A stretch of 64,000 nt of DNA from Beaufortia kweichowensis (GCA_019155185.1 CM032809.1:7584621-7648620); one strand, 5' to 3'. Positions 12,334-28,779 are shown, counted from the first letter of the stretch. The notes: a model not told the origin generated them from the letters alone. Program-made: numbers and translations.

Positions 12334-13566
12334 TCAAAGATCTTTCTCTTTCTTTTTCTTGAATTTACCTGACCCCATTTTAAAATTCATCTCATCTCCG
12401 ATCTCCTGCTCACTTACATTGTTCACCTTCGGATGATCAACAGCGTTGTCTGCTTCCTCTGAAACCTCAGCATTCTTTTCCGTCGCTCCATGAGCTTCTT
12501 CATCTGTGGATTCGTTTGGAACTTGCGCTGGAGAATCAGAGTCACAGAACCGTTTGGGAGAGGGAGCGTCAATCTCCGTCTCGTCTTTGTTGGTGAATGT
12601 TGCGGGTAGTTTTTCGAGCACTACAGCCAGTCTGACTTTACTCGGACGGCCTCTCTTACGATGCGGAGCGCAGGTACCATCAAAGCTGCCCAGATCTAAA
12701 TCTACTTCATCTGGTACACACAGTTTAATTCTACCAGAACCTGGAGGTCGACCTCTCTTACGATTACCATCTCCTTTATTCTTTACAGTGAACTTTTTCC
12801 CGGAGCCTGGGGGTCGTCCTCTTTTTCTAGGAGTACCATCAGCTTCTCGTCTTATGATCTTCACTTTCTTGGCGGATCCTGGTGGTCGACCCCTCTTTCG
12901 AGGAGGACCATCCACCACCTTAACGGTCTTTACTTTGGTACCGGATCCTGGAGGCCGCCCCCTTTTTCTTGGAGTCCCGTCTGAGACTTTGGCAGCTGAA
13001 ACTTTGGCAGAACCGGAAGGCCGACCCCTCTTCTTCTTAAAGGAACCTAACGGCCTCCCTCTCTTTCGGGGGCTGCCGTCAGCAACATCGAGGTGAACTT
13101 CAACACTACATGGGCTATCTTTTTCTCCGCTGTTTGTATCGCTTTGCGATGGCGATTCCGGCACAGCTTCGTATTTGCGAGGTCTTCCTCTACCTCTTTT
13201 GATCTTGGGGGTTTCTATGATCGGATGAATGCGAGGCCGTCCAAGGGGCTTCGACAGTTTTCGTTTGCGGTGCAAACGTTGCCTATGAAATACCTCGGAT
13301 TGCTCCTCAGGCGTGAGCGGGATCTTTCTTGGCCTGCCGCGGATTTTTAGCTTTTTTGGACGACCGCGTTTCTTCATTTTTGACTTTACGTTCATCTCAG
13401 GAGAAAAGAAGTCCACTTGTCTGGATGCCCTGGGGCTCAGTTTCTCAGAGTGTTTCTTGTATTTCTTGTTGGTCGATCCTCGCGGTCTGCCTCGTCCACG
13501 TTTGGGTGGATGGGTGTTGCCATTGGGCAACGTGTTTTCTGAAATGTCTTGGGTCTTGGTTTCCAT
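12334..13566 (-). CDS. Multi-AT-hook chromatin protein (12 AT-hook cores)
   Basis: A single uninterrupted 410-codon frame. GRP cores occur around residues 26, 68, 77, 109, 127, 170, 181, 203, 226, 250, 272 and 306. Most are of the form RKRGRPPGSGKK and are separated by short Ser/Lys/Val linkers such as KVVDG or READGTP. An acidic Ser/Glu/Asp-rich segment follows (about residues 325-395), and the end is a basic KFKKKKEKDL. AT-hooks bind the minor groove of AT-rich DNA, and the hooks-plus-acidic-tail plan is that of HMGA and insect D1 proteins. Vertebrate HMGA proteins have only three hooks and about 100 residues, so this is not plain HMGA. The start ATG at 13564-13566 lies 26 bases after a good acceptor, so the leader is probably spliced. 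Composition and codon constraint (the reverse strand also shows long open frames) come from the Arg-Gly-Arg-Pro repeats. Likely nuclear; the exact orthologue is not recognised. Confidence 0.8.
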   Translation of the reverse strand: METKTQDISENTLPNGNTHPPKRGRGRPRGSTNKKYKKHSEKLSPRASRQVDFFSPEMNVKSKMKKRGRPKKLKIRGRPRKIPLTPEEQSEVFHRQRLHRKRKLSKPLGRPRIHPIIETPKIKRGRGRPRKYEAVPESPSQSDTNSGEKDSPCSVEVHLDVADGSPRKRGRPLGSFKKKRGRPSGSAKVSAAKVSDGTPRKRGRPPGSGTKVKTVKVVDGPPRKRGRPPGSAKKVKIIRREADGTPRKRGRPPGSGKKFTVKNKGDGNRKRGRPPGSGRIKLCVPDEVDLDLGSFDGTCAPHRKRGRPSKVRLAVVLEKLPATFTNKDETEIDAPSPKRFCDSDSPAQVPNESTDEEAHGATEKNAEVSEEADNAVDHPKVNNVSEQEIGDEMNFKMGSGKFKKKKEKDL

Positions 13567-13592
13567 TACGTTGCTGCTTTAGGCTCACGATT
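13567..13592 (-). other. 5' UTR part of the AT-hook coding exon, with splice acceptor
   Basis: Upstream of the ATG the minus strand reads tttctgtttgtgcttgaccaacag and then AATCGTGAGCC. This is a pyrimidine-rich tract ending in AG, consistent with an intron ending at 13593. A matching donor, CAGTAAG|gtgcgt, occurs with its exon end at 15092. Confidence 0.5.
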
Positions 13593-13619
13593 CTGTTGGT
13601 CAAGCACAAACAGAAATTA

Positions 13620-15091
13620 GGTTGGTTTGACATCATAATGTTTGAAGATCATGTTAAAACTGCTTGCAAAGCTCTACTACACATTTTTTAGTGAGATACA
13701 ATCTTACATCAACAGGAAACTTATCAGATCTTAAAAGACAATTGTGCCTAAAAATGAAACAGTGCATAATACATATAAATATGCAATAAATAAAGCTTTT
13801 AAATATGATGTTTAGAACAATTCATATGCTGTCTTTGGTTATGAAATGCAGATAAAACAATTAATGTAGGCCTATTATTTCTTTGACTTTTTAAAAACTT
13901 TTCCTTGGCAAAATAACCAACATTAACTAATTTCCCTTATCACCCTTGTAAATCAATAACTAAAGACTAAAAACAAAACTACAGAATTTCCTGCACACAA
14001 TAATAAATTGTTAACATACCTTGTATTTAAAAGGGGAAAAACACATAAAAACCTATCCTTAATTTCTGACACAAAGACGAAATACCTTTCCATATGCCAA
14101 CCTGATACTGGCTTAATATCACTGTAATGTAATTGTTTTATAAAGTGCATTTTTCTTCTATTTTATCAAAAAAGATATTACTTGAAATAGGAGTGACTTA
14201 ATAATGGCACACTGCAAACCCTCCCATATAAAAAATGGCGTGATGTAATAAAGTAAAAAATATATATATATATATATATATGCTGCACAAAGAAGAGATT
14301 TTGATTTATTTAAATATACTGTAAAAATGAATAAATAAATAAATAAAATTCTTTAAAATGAAAATGCTTTTTATTTTTTAATGCTTTATATTTTTAATGC
14401 TTAAAAATTATAATATTAAACACTATACTATAATGGAACCTATTCACGTTTTCAGACACTATTAAATTAATTATTTGGTAATTTTTTTAATAGCCCAAGA
14501 TCTAGAAGTAAATTAGATTTTCATACTGAAGCAATTCTGTAACCTTGAAGAGATGCTTTATATTGTTATTAAATGGGCCTCGTCACAACATTGAAGGGGG
14601 CGTGAGGGGCTTTTGTGTTTTCATTATAATTTGGGGATTTCTGTTCATCTAAAAAGTTGATTTCATGAACGCAACTACATAAAATATGTGTCACTGCTCT
14701 AAGCCAGAGACAAATCATCAACACAAGTTGTGTGTCAGTCGACTTAACGCATTGCAACGAGACGTCATTATCACAACACGGAAAAATCTGCATCGTTTTC
14801 CACTGCGATTTCTTTTACACCACAACATTTTGGCGCTGATATTTTACTTTAAATCAACAATAACGTCAAACTTACAAAACTGCATTTAAAAAAGCACATG
14901 ATTGCATGCAGTATGACACGCGGACGCTGCAGACCATCGTGAAGCCCGCGAGCTTTTGTGGTTCCAGGTAAAATGTGAAACACTGGCGATTTTTGTTAGC
15001 CGCTTGCTAACACAAATAAGACAACTTTTCAATGGAAAGAGAGACTGCTTTCATTCGCTAGACACTCGAAAATATTCGAAACACAACGCAC
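13620..15091 (-). other. Inferred intron in the AT-hook 5' UTR; (TA)n at 14260-14281
   Basis: AT-rich sequence with no coding signal, lying between the inferred acceptor at 13593 and donor at 15091. It contains a (TA)n microsatellite at 14260-14281 and aataaataaataaa-type A/T runs near 14330. Confidence 0.4.
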
Positions 15092-15345
15092 CTTACTGAT
15101 AAAGCGCTCGGACAACAGCAGAGGTTGATCTTTTTCATGCATTCAACAATGTTTGGGATGCAAACAGCATCGGACAGTGGGCGGATGAGCGGGCGGGCGG
15201 GCGACTGGCAGCAGGATTTGAAAGGCAATGCCAGCTCTCTCTCGTGCCTCACTCGCTTCCGAAGCCTGACAGCAGATCGCCGCCTACTGTGATGGCGTAC
15301 AAAGCCTCGTTGAGGACAAAGCGTGTGCACATTTACACAAATTAA
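15092..15345 (-). promoter_or_regulatory. Probable first exon and GC-box promoter of the AT-hook gene
   Basis: Around 15,178-15,215 the + strand reads gggcggatgagcgggcgggcgggcgac, with repeated GGGCGG/GGCGGG Sp1-type boxes in an otherwise AT-rich region. A donor-like CAGTAAG|gtgcgt on the minus strand places an exon end at 15092. I infer that the leader exon starts in or just above this island. A further GC box (gggcggggc) lies at about 15,560. Confidence 0.4.
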
Positions 15346-18300
15346 CAAAGAAATAAAAAAAAATCACGTGTTATATAAACAATGTCAATGTATCACAAAA
15401 TGCAACATAAAATTACGTCTAAAAGAAAAATAGCAACGTCTATACGAATTTAAAAAACATGACATCTAATATTTCTTTACGATTTGACAGATAAAATAGA
15501 TGTGTCTAGATGTCATACTTGTCTTAGTTTGTACAGTCCAAGGATTTGTATTCATAAAGGGCGGGGCTTTGGAGAGAGGGCGTGTCGTTGAAGAATGTGG
15601 GTGGTTCCAGTGATGCACACTGTTTTACAGTCGGTATTAATTTTTTTCTCTAAACATTATTACTGATTTATTCCGATCACCCTTTTTTATGAGCTAAACA
15701 TTAAATACTCATAGTGTATTAATAACTGCTTACAAAAAGAACCATGTTTTACCTAAAGTTAATCATGAACATAAATATAATTTTTTGGTTTTCTATAACC
15801 TTAGTAACCATGGTCTCACTGTAGTGATCATAGTTTAGCCATGAAATCTGTTGTTAAATCATGGTAATACAAATGGTAATTAATTTTTCTTTACTATAAT
15901 AAAGCTACAGTTAATTGTCCAAAGAAACATGAAACACTGACAACTGGATTCATATCTGTAGGTTTGATAAGGCCAATGTGTTAACATAAAAGAAACTAAC
16001 CTTTGAACATTTTTTTTCCTTTTCTAATAGTATCTCTTCTAATTTACCTTGGTGAAGTCCTGTGCACAAATGAAAAGAAATGCAAATGCATGATTTTATT
16101 GTTGCACATTTAACTTATCAAGTATAAATTGCACATATACACATATTTCATGTGTAAAGTGACTAAACTTTAGGCACTAAAGATCCTGATGTGTGCAGAA
16201 CTGAGGGACTTGATGTTTCTCATCAAACACAGTCTGTTTACTCATTTCGTTAGTTGCCACTTTTCTTAATCTTATTTAGGGTTGTAAATTTTTTAATTAT
16301 TTCCTAAACAATCTATTAAAACAAGACATTCTGGGGGAGGCAATCACTTCAGTTCATGCTTAATAATACTAAGAGACTTGCAAAACAAGACAAATATTCT
16401 TGAAGGAAGACACACTGCATTCATGTCTGAAGAGACCACTTGCTGATTTTCATGCCTTTATTCCTCCATCACATCAGTTCTTTTTCACTGTTTCCACTGT
16501 TCAAAAACAAATTTGTGGTATAGCTGTTAAATGAATCTGCCATATAACAGATGGGAAAGTTGATGTTCCGTATCTTATGTCTTATAGACTTACACACGAA
16601 AGTACAAGCAAAAACATGTGGGCTGCCTGTCTTTGCCTACACGGATCCAGCTAATTGTGAGTGGGAAAGATCATGTTTTGTATTGTATCGTGTTTTGAGT
16701 CATGACCTAGGGGGAACAAAAGACTTGAACACATTTGGGAGAAAATTCACAATATAAAATGTATTTACAGTATGTACAGTATATAACATGTCCAACATAG
16801 TCATTGTGCAAAACCAATTGAGAATTTTCCAAAATCTAAATTCATATCACGTTCCCAAAACGCTTAATAAATTCATGTAAAATAACAACAGTACCCAGGG
16901 CCATTATAAAACTCCTGACAGCAGGAATCATGACACGAGCTTAAAATGATCATTTAATAGGACAACATAATATTATACACACATATCACATCCAACGCTT
17001 TAATGAATCACATCGCCTACACATTTTACAGATATAACTGCATCTAATTAAATTAAAGCAAATGCAACATATGCAGTCTCTATACGTTGGAGTTCACTCT
17101 CTCGCTGTGAAATATAATTATCATCAATGCAGAAAGCAAACACACCATGTCTCGTGACCTGCTTCGGGGCAACATTTATCACAGCATTGGACAATAATAA
17201 GCGCAAGATGGCAGGCCAGCCTATAAAATGGATTGGAGGAACAGGTCCACATCGCAGCCTCGGGAGAAATGTATAGGGGTCGCGAACCCAGGCTGGCTTT
17301 TGATTCGTCGCTCTGAATGGTCAGGGCACAAAGACAGCCAATAGGAACCGTCCCCGACAACTGCGTCAAGGTGGCCTGAAGATGATATCACTGATGTCTG
17401 GAAATCACTTGTGCTGTTTCAGGTAACGTTATGTTATTAAACAGTCAAAACCCATTTTGTGATCTACTGTGATAACGTCTGACAGGATGCATGGTGCGCT
17501 TAAAGAAAATATACCCCAGAAGCACAGCTACGGTAACCTAAAAAAACAAAAACCTATTATACTATAATGCGAGAAATCAATCAAAATATATGAATTCAAT
17601 TAGCAGTTTTATCAGATACATTGTTAGACTGGATAAGGTGTCAGTCACACTATAAATATTGCACAAATATTAGACTCATCTGTGCTTGGATGACTTAAAC
17701 AGACCATGTGTTGTCTTTCTAACTGTGCAGCTTGCATATACATCCAAGAATAAATCCTGTACAGCAATGTTATAAGCCGTTTATCATATACAGCTGTGTT
17801 CCCAAGGACCTAACCTGTGACCTTTGAAGACATCACAGGTTAAGGGTCTCAGGGACAAAGATGTACACGCTTTGGTTTAAAAAAAAGCTGGAATCTTAAG
17901 ATGAGATCTGTTTGAATATATTATATTGAAAAAACTTTATTGTCATCGTAAAGTTCTATATACACAATAAAATTAAAAGCGGTGCTCTAACAATAGAGAA
18001 ATAAAGAGAGACATAAGTAAGATTATACAACTAAATAAATTATAACTTAAAACTTTAAGTTAGAAAAGAGAATAATAAACTAGGAATTTTATTTTGCGAT
18101 TACAAATACACATATTGAAATAATTAACATAACATGCAAAATTTGTTCATTAAATGAAAAAATCATTAACAAATGAAATGACAAATATTTTGGACTTATG
18201 TATACAGATCACAAAGAATTGTTTTAGAGTTTTTTTTTTAATTGACACTTAATTTTAACCATTTAATCCCTATCTCTAATAGGAATGTAATATATAAAAT

Positions 18301-18474
18301 ATAAAATTTAATATAATAACATTAAACAGCCTAATGCATTTTACATTTCTACATAAATGCATGCCACCATGTAACGCCAAGATACTTTTCATTTAAAACC
18401 TGTCAATGCATGCAAAACTACTGGCTCTTTATGGATCTGAAATGAGATCACAAACCCTTTACCATCCTACTTAC
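15346..18474. other. Gene-free stretch
   Basis: No ORF, exon chain or RNA gene is supportable here. Around 15,780-15,900 there are short direct and inverted catggt/accatg motifs like those in small teleost DNA transposons. Near 17,150-17,360 the sequence is locally more GC-rich without any further signal. Confidence 0.5.
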
Positions 18475-18572
18475 CTCTTGTAAGACTTACAGTAACACAA
18501 AAGAATATATACGGCTAAATCACAGCATCACGCCCGGCCATATGGACTGTTTCTTCTCACATCTGCTGCGAC
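18475..18572 (-). ncRNA. Candidate noncoding exon (minus strand)
   Basis: This 98-nt stretch sits between a strong acceptor (ctgtttgttttctccgcag) and a strong donor (AAGAG|gtaagtagg) on the minus strand. All three frames contain stops, so if spliced it is a UTR or noncoding-RNA exon. It could be a leader exon of the AT-hook gene, whose coding exon lies 4.9 kb downstream on the same strand. Confidence 0.4.
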
Positions 18573-18713
18573 CTGCGGAGAAAACAAACAGAGCGTTTTA
18601 ACATTAAAACCACTTTAACACTTAGGTATTAGCAGTTAAACCCCTGGAGACACTGAAATTAAGGCTTAGCATCTCTGCTTTAATGCCATAAATAAGTGCG
18701 CAGGTTGGGTTTT

Positions 18714-18729
18714 GTCCCCCTGGCGGCAG
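18714..18729 (-). promoter_or_regulatory. CTCF-like motif C
   Basis: The minus strand reads CTGCCGCCAGGGGGAC, close to the CCGCCAGGGGG form of the CTCF consensus. It lies about 140 bases upstream of the candidate noncoding exon. Confidence 0.4.
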
Positions 18730-19490
18730 ACACCGAACATTACGTATGAACCGAATGAACTCGAAAGACAGATATGCAATCCCAGCAAACTGTCTCTGGC
18801 TGCCCTCATTTTCTGCAAACCCTATAAACACAAACGCACAGCTGGTGAACACACAACGTGCAAAGATTAACAACAGACGGAATATGTTTGATAAACCTGT
18901 CTGGCCTTCGTGTGTGATATTTCGTACAACAAAGACGGCGTGTCGCAGGTCGAAAATGTATAGCAAGCATGCAACGCCACACACAACAACGTATTCCTGT
19001 GACTCTCATAGTGTCCCAGTTTCAAAGGCTGTCTGTCTCTTTCGGTAGAAGAGTGGGGGAAACGGCAGCCAGGAACGAAAAAGACAGACATGAAATTTAG
19101 AAGCACAGAAAGACGTCATAGAAAACAACAAATGTTAACAAAATAAAGAAATGCAAAGTTTAACGTGAAACTTCTTAACCTGCACATGTACACGCATTAT
19201 AATCACGGTTAACACATGCTCCAACCCGTGCACGCACACACATAAATCCGCCTTGTATGTTATCTACTAAAACAAAATCCACAACGTGATGATACGAGCC
19301 GCTGTGATCATCGCTTCTGTACTTCCACATCTGTACGTTAAGAAAAACCAAAAGGCAAACTTATTTCCTCCACCTCTCTTTCACTTCTATCTCTCCATCT
19401 TTCCAGTCCCTCCTACCATTGACGATGACACTCGTGAGATAGGTGCGCTCCGTGCAGCCCACCATTATCTGAAGCTTCCTCTCTCCTCTG

Positions 19491-19527
<37 letters not shown>

Positions 19528-19888
19528 TGCTCCCATTACGTCTGACAGAAACCACGTCCGATCCTCCCAACATCATAAATCAACGTCACCTAAACATTAA
19601 CGTGTCCGACCGGCGCATGCCGCGGTCGTTGGGACTTAGTCTCGCTCCTTTCGTCACTGTCCCTGCCTCGCCTCTGCCTGGGTGTCTCGCTCTGCTACAC
19701 CCCACCCCCCCATCGTCTCCTCTCTTGCGTTTAGTCCATAGCATACCCGCTCAATGGCAATGTCTGAAACACCAGAACAGTGCTAACACCTTGTGATTGA
19801 TCCTGAGAATGTAAAGAGTCTGTGTGTGTGAAAGAGAAGATATCAGAAGATATGGGATATATAGGGTGTGTGAGTTTCATAGCATCTC

Positions 19889-20037
<149 letters not shown>

Positions 20038-22123
20038 CCTCTCCCAGACAACAAAAGCTGGAAGGTGATTACCCTGCAGTAATGAAAAGTGTCACTAGCC
20101 ATCGCGCTGCATTACACTGAACACCTTCCTTTGACAGAAAGATGTGATGTAATGATGAGTTAGAGGAACTCAGTAAAGCTTTTTATTAAACAAGAATGTA
20201 ACACGATAAATTTATGCCAAAAAACAGCTTTGGTGCAATATGAATATTAAGGTTCTACACTATTTATATATCACAAAGCAAATATCTACATTTAATTGAA
20301 ACACTTTGCACATAGAAATGACATTTTTCTTTCATCATGAGGTCAAACGCTTTCTAGAACATTCTCAAATCATGATGAAATTACATCATCATAAGGATCA
20401 TCAGGGTTTGCATGAAACATAAATATTATTTCGAGTTGCATTTTTATACATAAAGCTGCTGAATTTTTTAAAAATCATTATAAAAGCTACATTTTCAGTA
20501 CAGAAATAGATTTTTTAAGATTTCGTCTAAAATGCAAAGCTCGAGTACATTATGTCTACCAACAGCCTGTGTATGATAAATATTCATGATCTACATTGTG
20601 CATTCACAAAGTACATACTGCATGAAGCTTAACAAACAAACAAACAAACAACAGGGCTATACAACCAATCAGTGCAGTATTGAAAAGGGAAATAAACAAT
20701 TAGGAGATCTAATCAAAAGCTAATGAGCCACGATACAAAAACAGACAAAGGAAGCATTTGATAGAACGGTTCGGAGAAAGCATCAGATGCCACAAAAACA
20801 TCAATGTTGTGCTTGTATAACAACAAGTCAAAAAGTCAATGTTTTCAAATTCAACATGGCAGCTTAATTTAACGTTGACATCAGCAGTGAAAATTCACGC
20901 TATACAATCAAACTCCTGCAACGTTCCCATAAATCAGTTTCTCTAGAGAGAAAGCAGAGGAGCGTTTATGTGTTTCTTTGTTCGGCTTGTGTCTTGTAAT
21001 GTGTGCTTGAATGTCTTTGTGTGTGTGTCGGGTAAAGAACGACAGGCAGAGATTGCTGATATGTGCTCTTTTTATCTGGCGCTGGAGAAGGGCAACGCAA
21101 TGCGGATGTTGGCAGCCCGTGCGAGCCACCAGACAGTCCCCGGGACAGAAAAAACAGGTGGAGACTTTTATCATACATAAGAGTGGCTAATCGCAAACAC
21201 TCACGCACATACCGACCTCACAACTTAGAAACCCATCCGCAAAAGCTTTAACTATGATAATTATTATAATGCATGTGCTTGAAAGAAAGCAGTTGGCAGC
21301 TAAGCTAATATTAAAATGAGCTAATGAACAGTTTATGGATAATGGATGACGGATAATGAAGCCTGTTACTCACAGCGTGAAAGAAATCCACAGCTGTGTC
21401 GTTTTCACGTATTGAACCATAAATCCTTAAAGGTCAACTGTGTCATTTTGTCAAATGCAGAGATAACCATAAATGATCCATTGATGGGTGTTTTCTTTCA
21501 AAATAGTATAAACAATGTGGTGCTATCACAGATAAAATACAGCAAATAGAGGAGTTCCTTAAAAACCTTTTAACTTTAAAGGTGACTTAAACAGCCAAGA
21601 CCAACTCCATAGCGAAGAAAGTTTCTGACGCACATGTGTGGATCACTTGAAGAATCTACAATGGACTGAAATATGACGGATTGCTGCTAACTCACAGCTG
21701 GACAACAGCCGAAAGCTTTTATCTCTACCACACATCATACATTACAACTGCAGTAAGCACCATCAAAGGACACAGCACCTCAACAAACTTTCAAATACAG
21801 ACAATTTACATATGATTAATATCATGAAAAGTCATTTTGTTTGGTGATCTCCACCTTTTAGTGGTTAAATAGGAATTGACGGATATGTGGATGGGGTGAA
21901 TCGGGCATTTACCCAAAGACTCCATATGGCTAATACAGCCAACAATCTGTTAATGATAGTGAAACATACAATGTACAACAACAACATCTATAAAGAACCA
22001 CGTGTGCTGATCCCAACCATATGTTTTGTTTAAATCAAACCGTCACTTTCAACCTCGCAGCTTAATTTAAGTCAAAAACTTGTAACATTTATTAATATGC
22101 AGTGGAGGATCGTTGATACTCAC

Positions 22124-22153
22124 CTCGATGTATTGGTGACATCGCAGGGAAAG
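22124..22153 (-). ncRNA. Candidate 30-nt microexon (minus strand)
   Basis: On the minus strand, ttaactgtacaaccttctag is followed by 30 nt ending ACATCGAG and then the strong donor gtgagtatc. It is open in one frame, but 30 nt is too short for that to mean anything. It is included because it lies in the same orientation as the candidate exons at 18.5, 25.4 and 28.7 kb. Confidence 0.25.
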
Positions 22154-25100
22154 CTAGAAGGTTGTACAGTTAACTCCAGGCTGATTATGATGCAAAACCA
22201 TACAACCAACTACCTCATCCTGCAATGCACAGCTCCTCAAGATGACTCAAGACTATTACTGTCAGACATGCATGTATATTTTATGAGTAATGTCTCCTCC
22301 TAGTGGACAATTTATGTAATGCCAGACATCTCATGCACATCAATGATAACAGAGGAGAGCAGGGATTAAATAAAACCTTACAGCTTATAGTATGTGCAAT
22401 TATAAATCAAATATAATTCTCCATTATTAAAAATAACGATCTGTTTCAGATTCCGATGATTACGTAATTTTTTAAAAATTGCTTTTGTTAAAAATATAAT
22501 GTTAAAAGGTCTTAGGGTTGTAGAGCTACACAATACTGAAGAAAAATGTAATACAAGATAACATGCTAAATAATGCAATATACAAGCAATATGATAATGC
22601 TTAATGTTTGTAATATTATCTTATATTATATTAAAATACATTTAACAAAACTGTAAATTATATTACCAACATCTGGAAATAAAGAAAAAACAATCTCAGT
22701 CTCTCTGCTATCTGCACTGACCTAAAACTATAACTTAATAACTTAACACATAATTTTTAGAAATTAAAAAAATCATTCAATTATTGCAAACCATACGCAT
22801 ATTGTGATATTTGCAAATTTTGATAATTTCTGAATATCTTGCAGCCCTTTCATTTTTTACCTTCAAGTTACATTTCTGTATTATTTGTAAGTGCAATTTA
22901 AAAGACAATATTACACCAAATCTACAATGGTCCTCATTGTACATCATCACAATTACATTAATGTTATAAATGTGACACTTTCAGTTTAACTCATAAATAA
23001 CTTCCAGAAGAAATGTAACCCAACTCAATAAGGTGATATATTTCATTGACACTGGTAATGACTGCTAATATGTAAATGAGCTATTTAACATTTCAAGGGT
23101 TAAGTATAAACCTTTTATCGCTGCAATTATCGCTGCTCTTACCTACATTTCAATGCATAATTAATGCATCTTTACTCAAGAAAATACTAGTACAAATACC
23201 ACACACAAATACATCACAAAACAAATTACAACGAAATAGCAAAGAATAAATCCTAAAATGTTTAGTCTTAAAAATACATACATGAACTGTCTGCCTTTAT
23301 TTTTATTGCCAAGTTATGTGCCATCCACATCAAAACCTTCAACTTTTCTGCCTCTTTGACTGACTTAACGATCCACTAATATGAATTTATTTTTGTTATG
23401 TCATTTCTCATTTTTATGTCCAGACATACACATCTTCAACAGCTACAACCTTGAAGTCTAAAAAAACCTGCATTTCAGTGCTGTCATAAATGAATGTTTT
23501 TTATGAACACAGACATTATGTCACGAGACAGTATTGATTTCTCAACTATCATTTAATCGGAGAAATTCATGTTGCTTTTACAGTCAAATTAGCGCATTTG
23601 TTGCATGTGTGTGATAAAGTCAAGGCTGAAGTTAAATGTAAAAAGACATTTATGGATGAGAAAAAAGAGATCAAAGAAAAACATCAAGGTTTACATTTAA
23701 CATTATACATATAATCCTCCTTTGCCATCACAGTGAATGTTGTTGTTGAAAGGGTTTGGTTGTTCTAGCAAACACAACTTATAAATTCATCTGATTTGGG
23801 TCTTTTGAAGTACTTGGGATTTTCACATGCTTAATGAGAAGACTTTTATCAATTTCATAGGCAGCTCAACAAAGAACGAAACTCGTTATCTGCTTGTTAC
23901 TGAACTACTATGTGATACCCTTGAAAATGAATTCAGTCTATAGATCAAGCTATTTTTTAGATTATGCTGAAACAAGTTTTCTAGCCTTTTTAGTTTATCT
24001 GCAAACTTTACCTTGAAAGTTGGTGCCACGCTGTGAGTATATTTTATACCTTTCTGTTTCAATAGCTATAATTACGTTGTTTCAACACACCAACAGCATC
24101 TTCTATTCAGTCCATTTCTTATTCTCTTTTACTCTTTTCAACCCTTTAAATTCACATTTATTTAACTCTCTTAAACTGACATACAAACCTTATCATCATC
24201 ATCATCATGAATTTGCAACTTTAGATCACTTTCTCAGTTTGTCTTTGTGCCTGAATATCCTTTAAGACTTCTGTCCTTCTCTCTCTTGCCGGGCTCCACC
24301 CAATCTCTTTATTTTACTTTCTCTCACAGCCATATTCACAGTCCAATCACGTGCGAATGCGGCACGGTGGTACCAGTGCCAGCTTTTGCCAACCTGATGT
24401 GTGTGTGTGTGTTCACCGGCACGGATCATTGGGACGTAAGGTCACGCGTTTGTCACGATCATAACTATCAGGCCACAGTAAAGGTGGCAGACATTTTTAG
24501 AAGTAAAGCAAAAATATATATATTTTAAACAGTTGAAAAACGATTAAATGTTTTATATTTCACGTTCATGAAAAGTGAAAACAGCCACTATTTAGTTTAG
24601 TGAAAAACTTGTTTTTTTTAAACAGATTTTATATCTTTTAATTTTAATCTTCCGTCACTCTTCTTTACTACATGTCACCCAAACTCCTTCCCACAAGCCC
24701 GTGTGTGTGTTCGCTTCTGCCGATACCTTATTCAAAAAGCCAGCAAATGGCAGGTTGCTATGGGAACTCGCTGCTTGGCAACTTGCTGGCTTGGCGACGT
24801 GCCCATCGGTTGCCAGGGCAGTGTTTTCATCGCTGGCTAAGTGCTGTGCCAGCTGTGTGCGTCTGGATGTGTAGCTAAATACACGTTCATTTACTTTGTA
24901 ATTGTGAGTACTGTGTATAATTGTGTTTAAATGACGTCTTTACCAAGCAGTAAATTAAAGTGATGCATAAAAATGCATTTAGGTTATACACAATAGGTTA
25001 TGCATCTTTCTGTTGCTTCAAAATCTTATTTTAAAATATTTAAATAAACTAAACATATAGATAAAATGATCATTTACTTTCTGAATTCTTATAACTGTAC

Positions 25101-25414
25101 ACTTTAAAAAACATCTTTGCTGATTTATATTTTTAATCAGCTTTTAACATACAATTCAGTCACTTCAACTAACTTATAAAAATAAGTTAAAATGGTTTAA
25201 CTTAACTAGATAAGTTAAAACAGTTGAAATGACTTGTAAAGTTACAAAGTTGTAGGCAATTTTAAGGCAGCAAGGGTTTTTTTACAGTGTAACGCAAACT
25301 ATAAAGTAAAAAATATACTGTAATGCAAGTAAGAGATTATATTTAAGCTGTAAAACATGTAACTAAAATTATACAAAATTCAAGACCCGACAGAGCAAGG
25401 TGAGTTTGGATTAC
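22154..25414. other. Gene-free AT-rich stretch
   Basis: No coding signal. Short ORFs are not conserved-looking. The only structured piece is the X-box-like cluster at 24,754-24,821. Confidence 0.5.
24754..24821. promoter_or_regulatory. Cluster of RFX/X-box-like sequences
   Basis: Within 70 bases occur gttgctatgggaac (24754-24767, an imperfect palindromic X-box), ttggcaactt and ggttgccagggc. These resemble the GTTGCC / GGCAAC half-sites bound by RFX factors. The match is imperfect and no adjacent transcription start is identified. Confidence 0.3.
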
Positions 25415-25498
25415 CGTACATGCTGAAATTCTTTCCGTCATTCCAATCTGGGTGAAGAAATAACACGGACGACTCCAAACTGCAGCTCCAAAGCATTC
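25415..25498 (-). ncRNA. Candidate 84-nt exon (minus strand)
   Basis: Minus-strand acceptor gtcctttctgatggcag, an 84-nt body and donor TACG|gtaatcc. Two frames are open, but the translation resembles no family I know. Probably a noncoding or UTR exon, if real. Confidence 0.3.
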
Positions 25499-28732
<3,234 letters not shown>

Positions 28733-28779
28733 ATGTGTTACGCAACCTCCATTTCTTCCATTAAAACAAGAACTCCAAT
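28733..28779 (-). ncRNA. Candidate 47-nt exon (minus strand)
   Basis: The minus strand has a long pyrimidine tract (tctcttttctttcatttcag), 47 nt, and the donor ACACAT|gtaagta. This is the cleanest splice pair in the 16-40 kb interval. One frame is open over 15 codons, with no recognisable domain. Confidence 0.4.

Noticed and set aside
12506..13096. 196-codon ORF on the + strand, opposite the AT-hook gene
   Set aside because: It is the complement of the repeated AT-hook codons, which avoid stops on the other strand, giving a Gly-Arg-Pro-Leu repeat. It is a shadow, not a gene.
20908..21208. Two overlapping minus-strand ORFs preceded by an AG
   Set aside because: They first looked like a terminal exon, but neither frame resembles a protein and there is no upstream exon to join.
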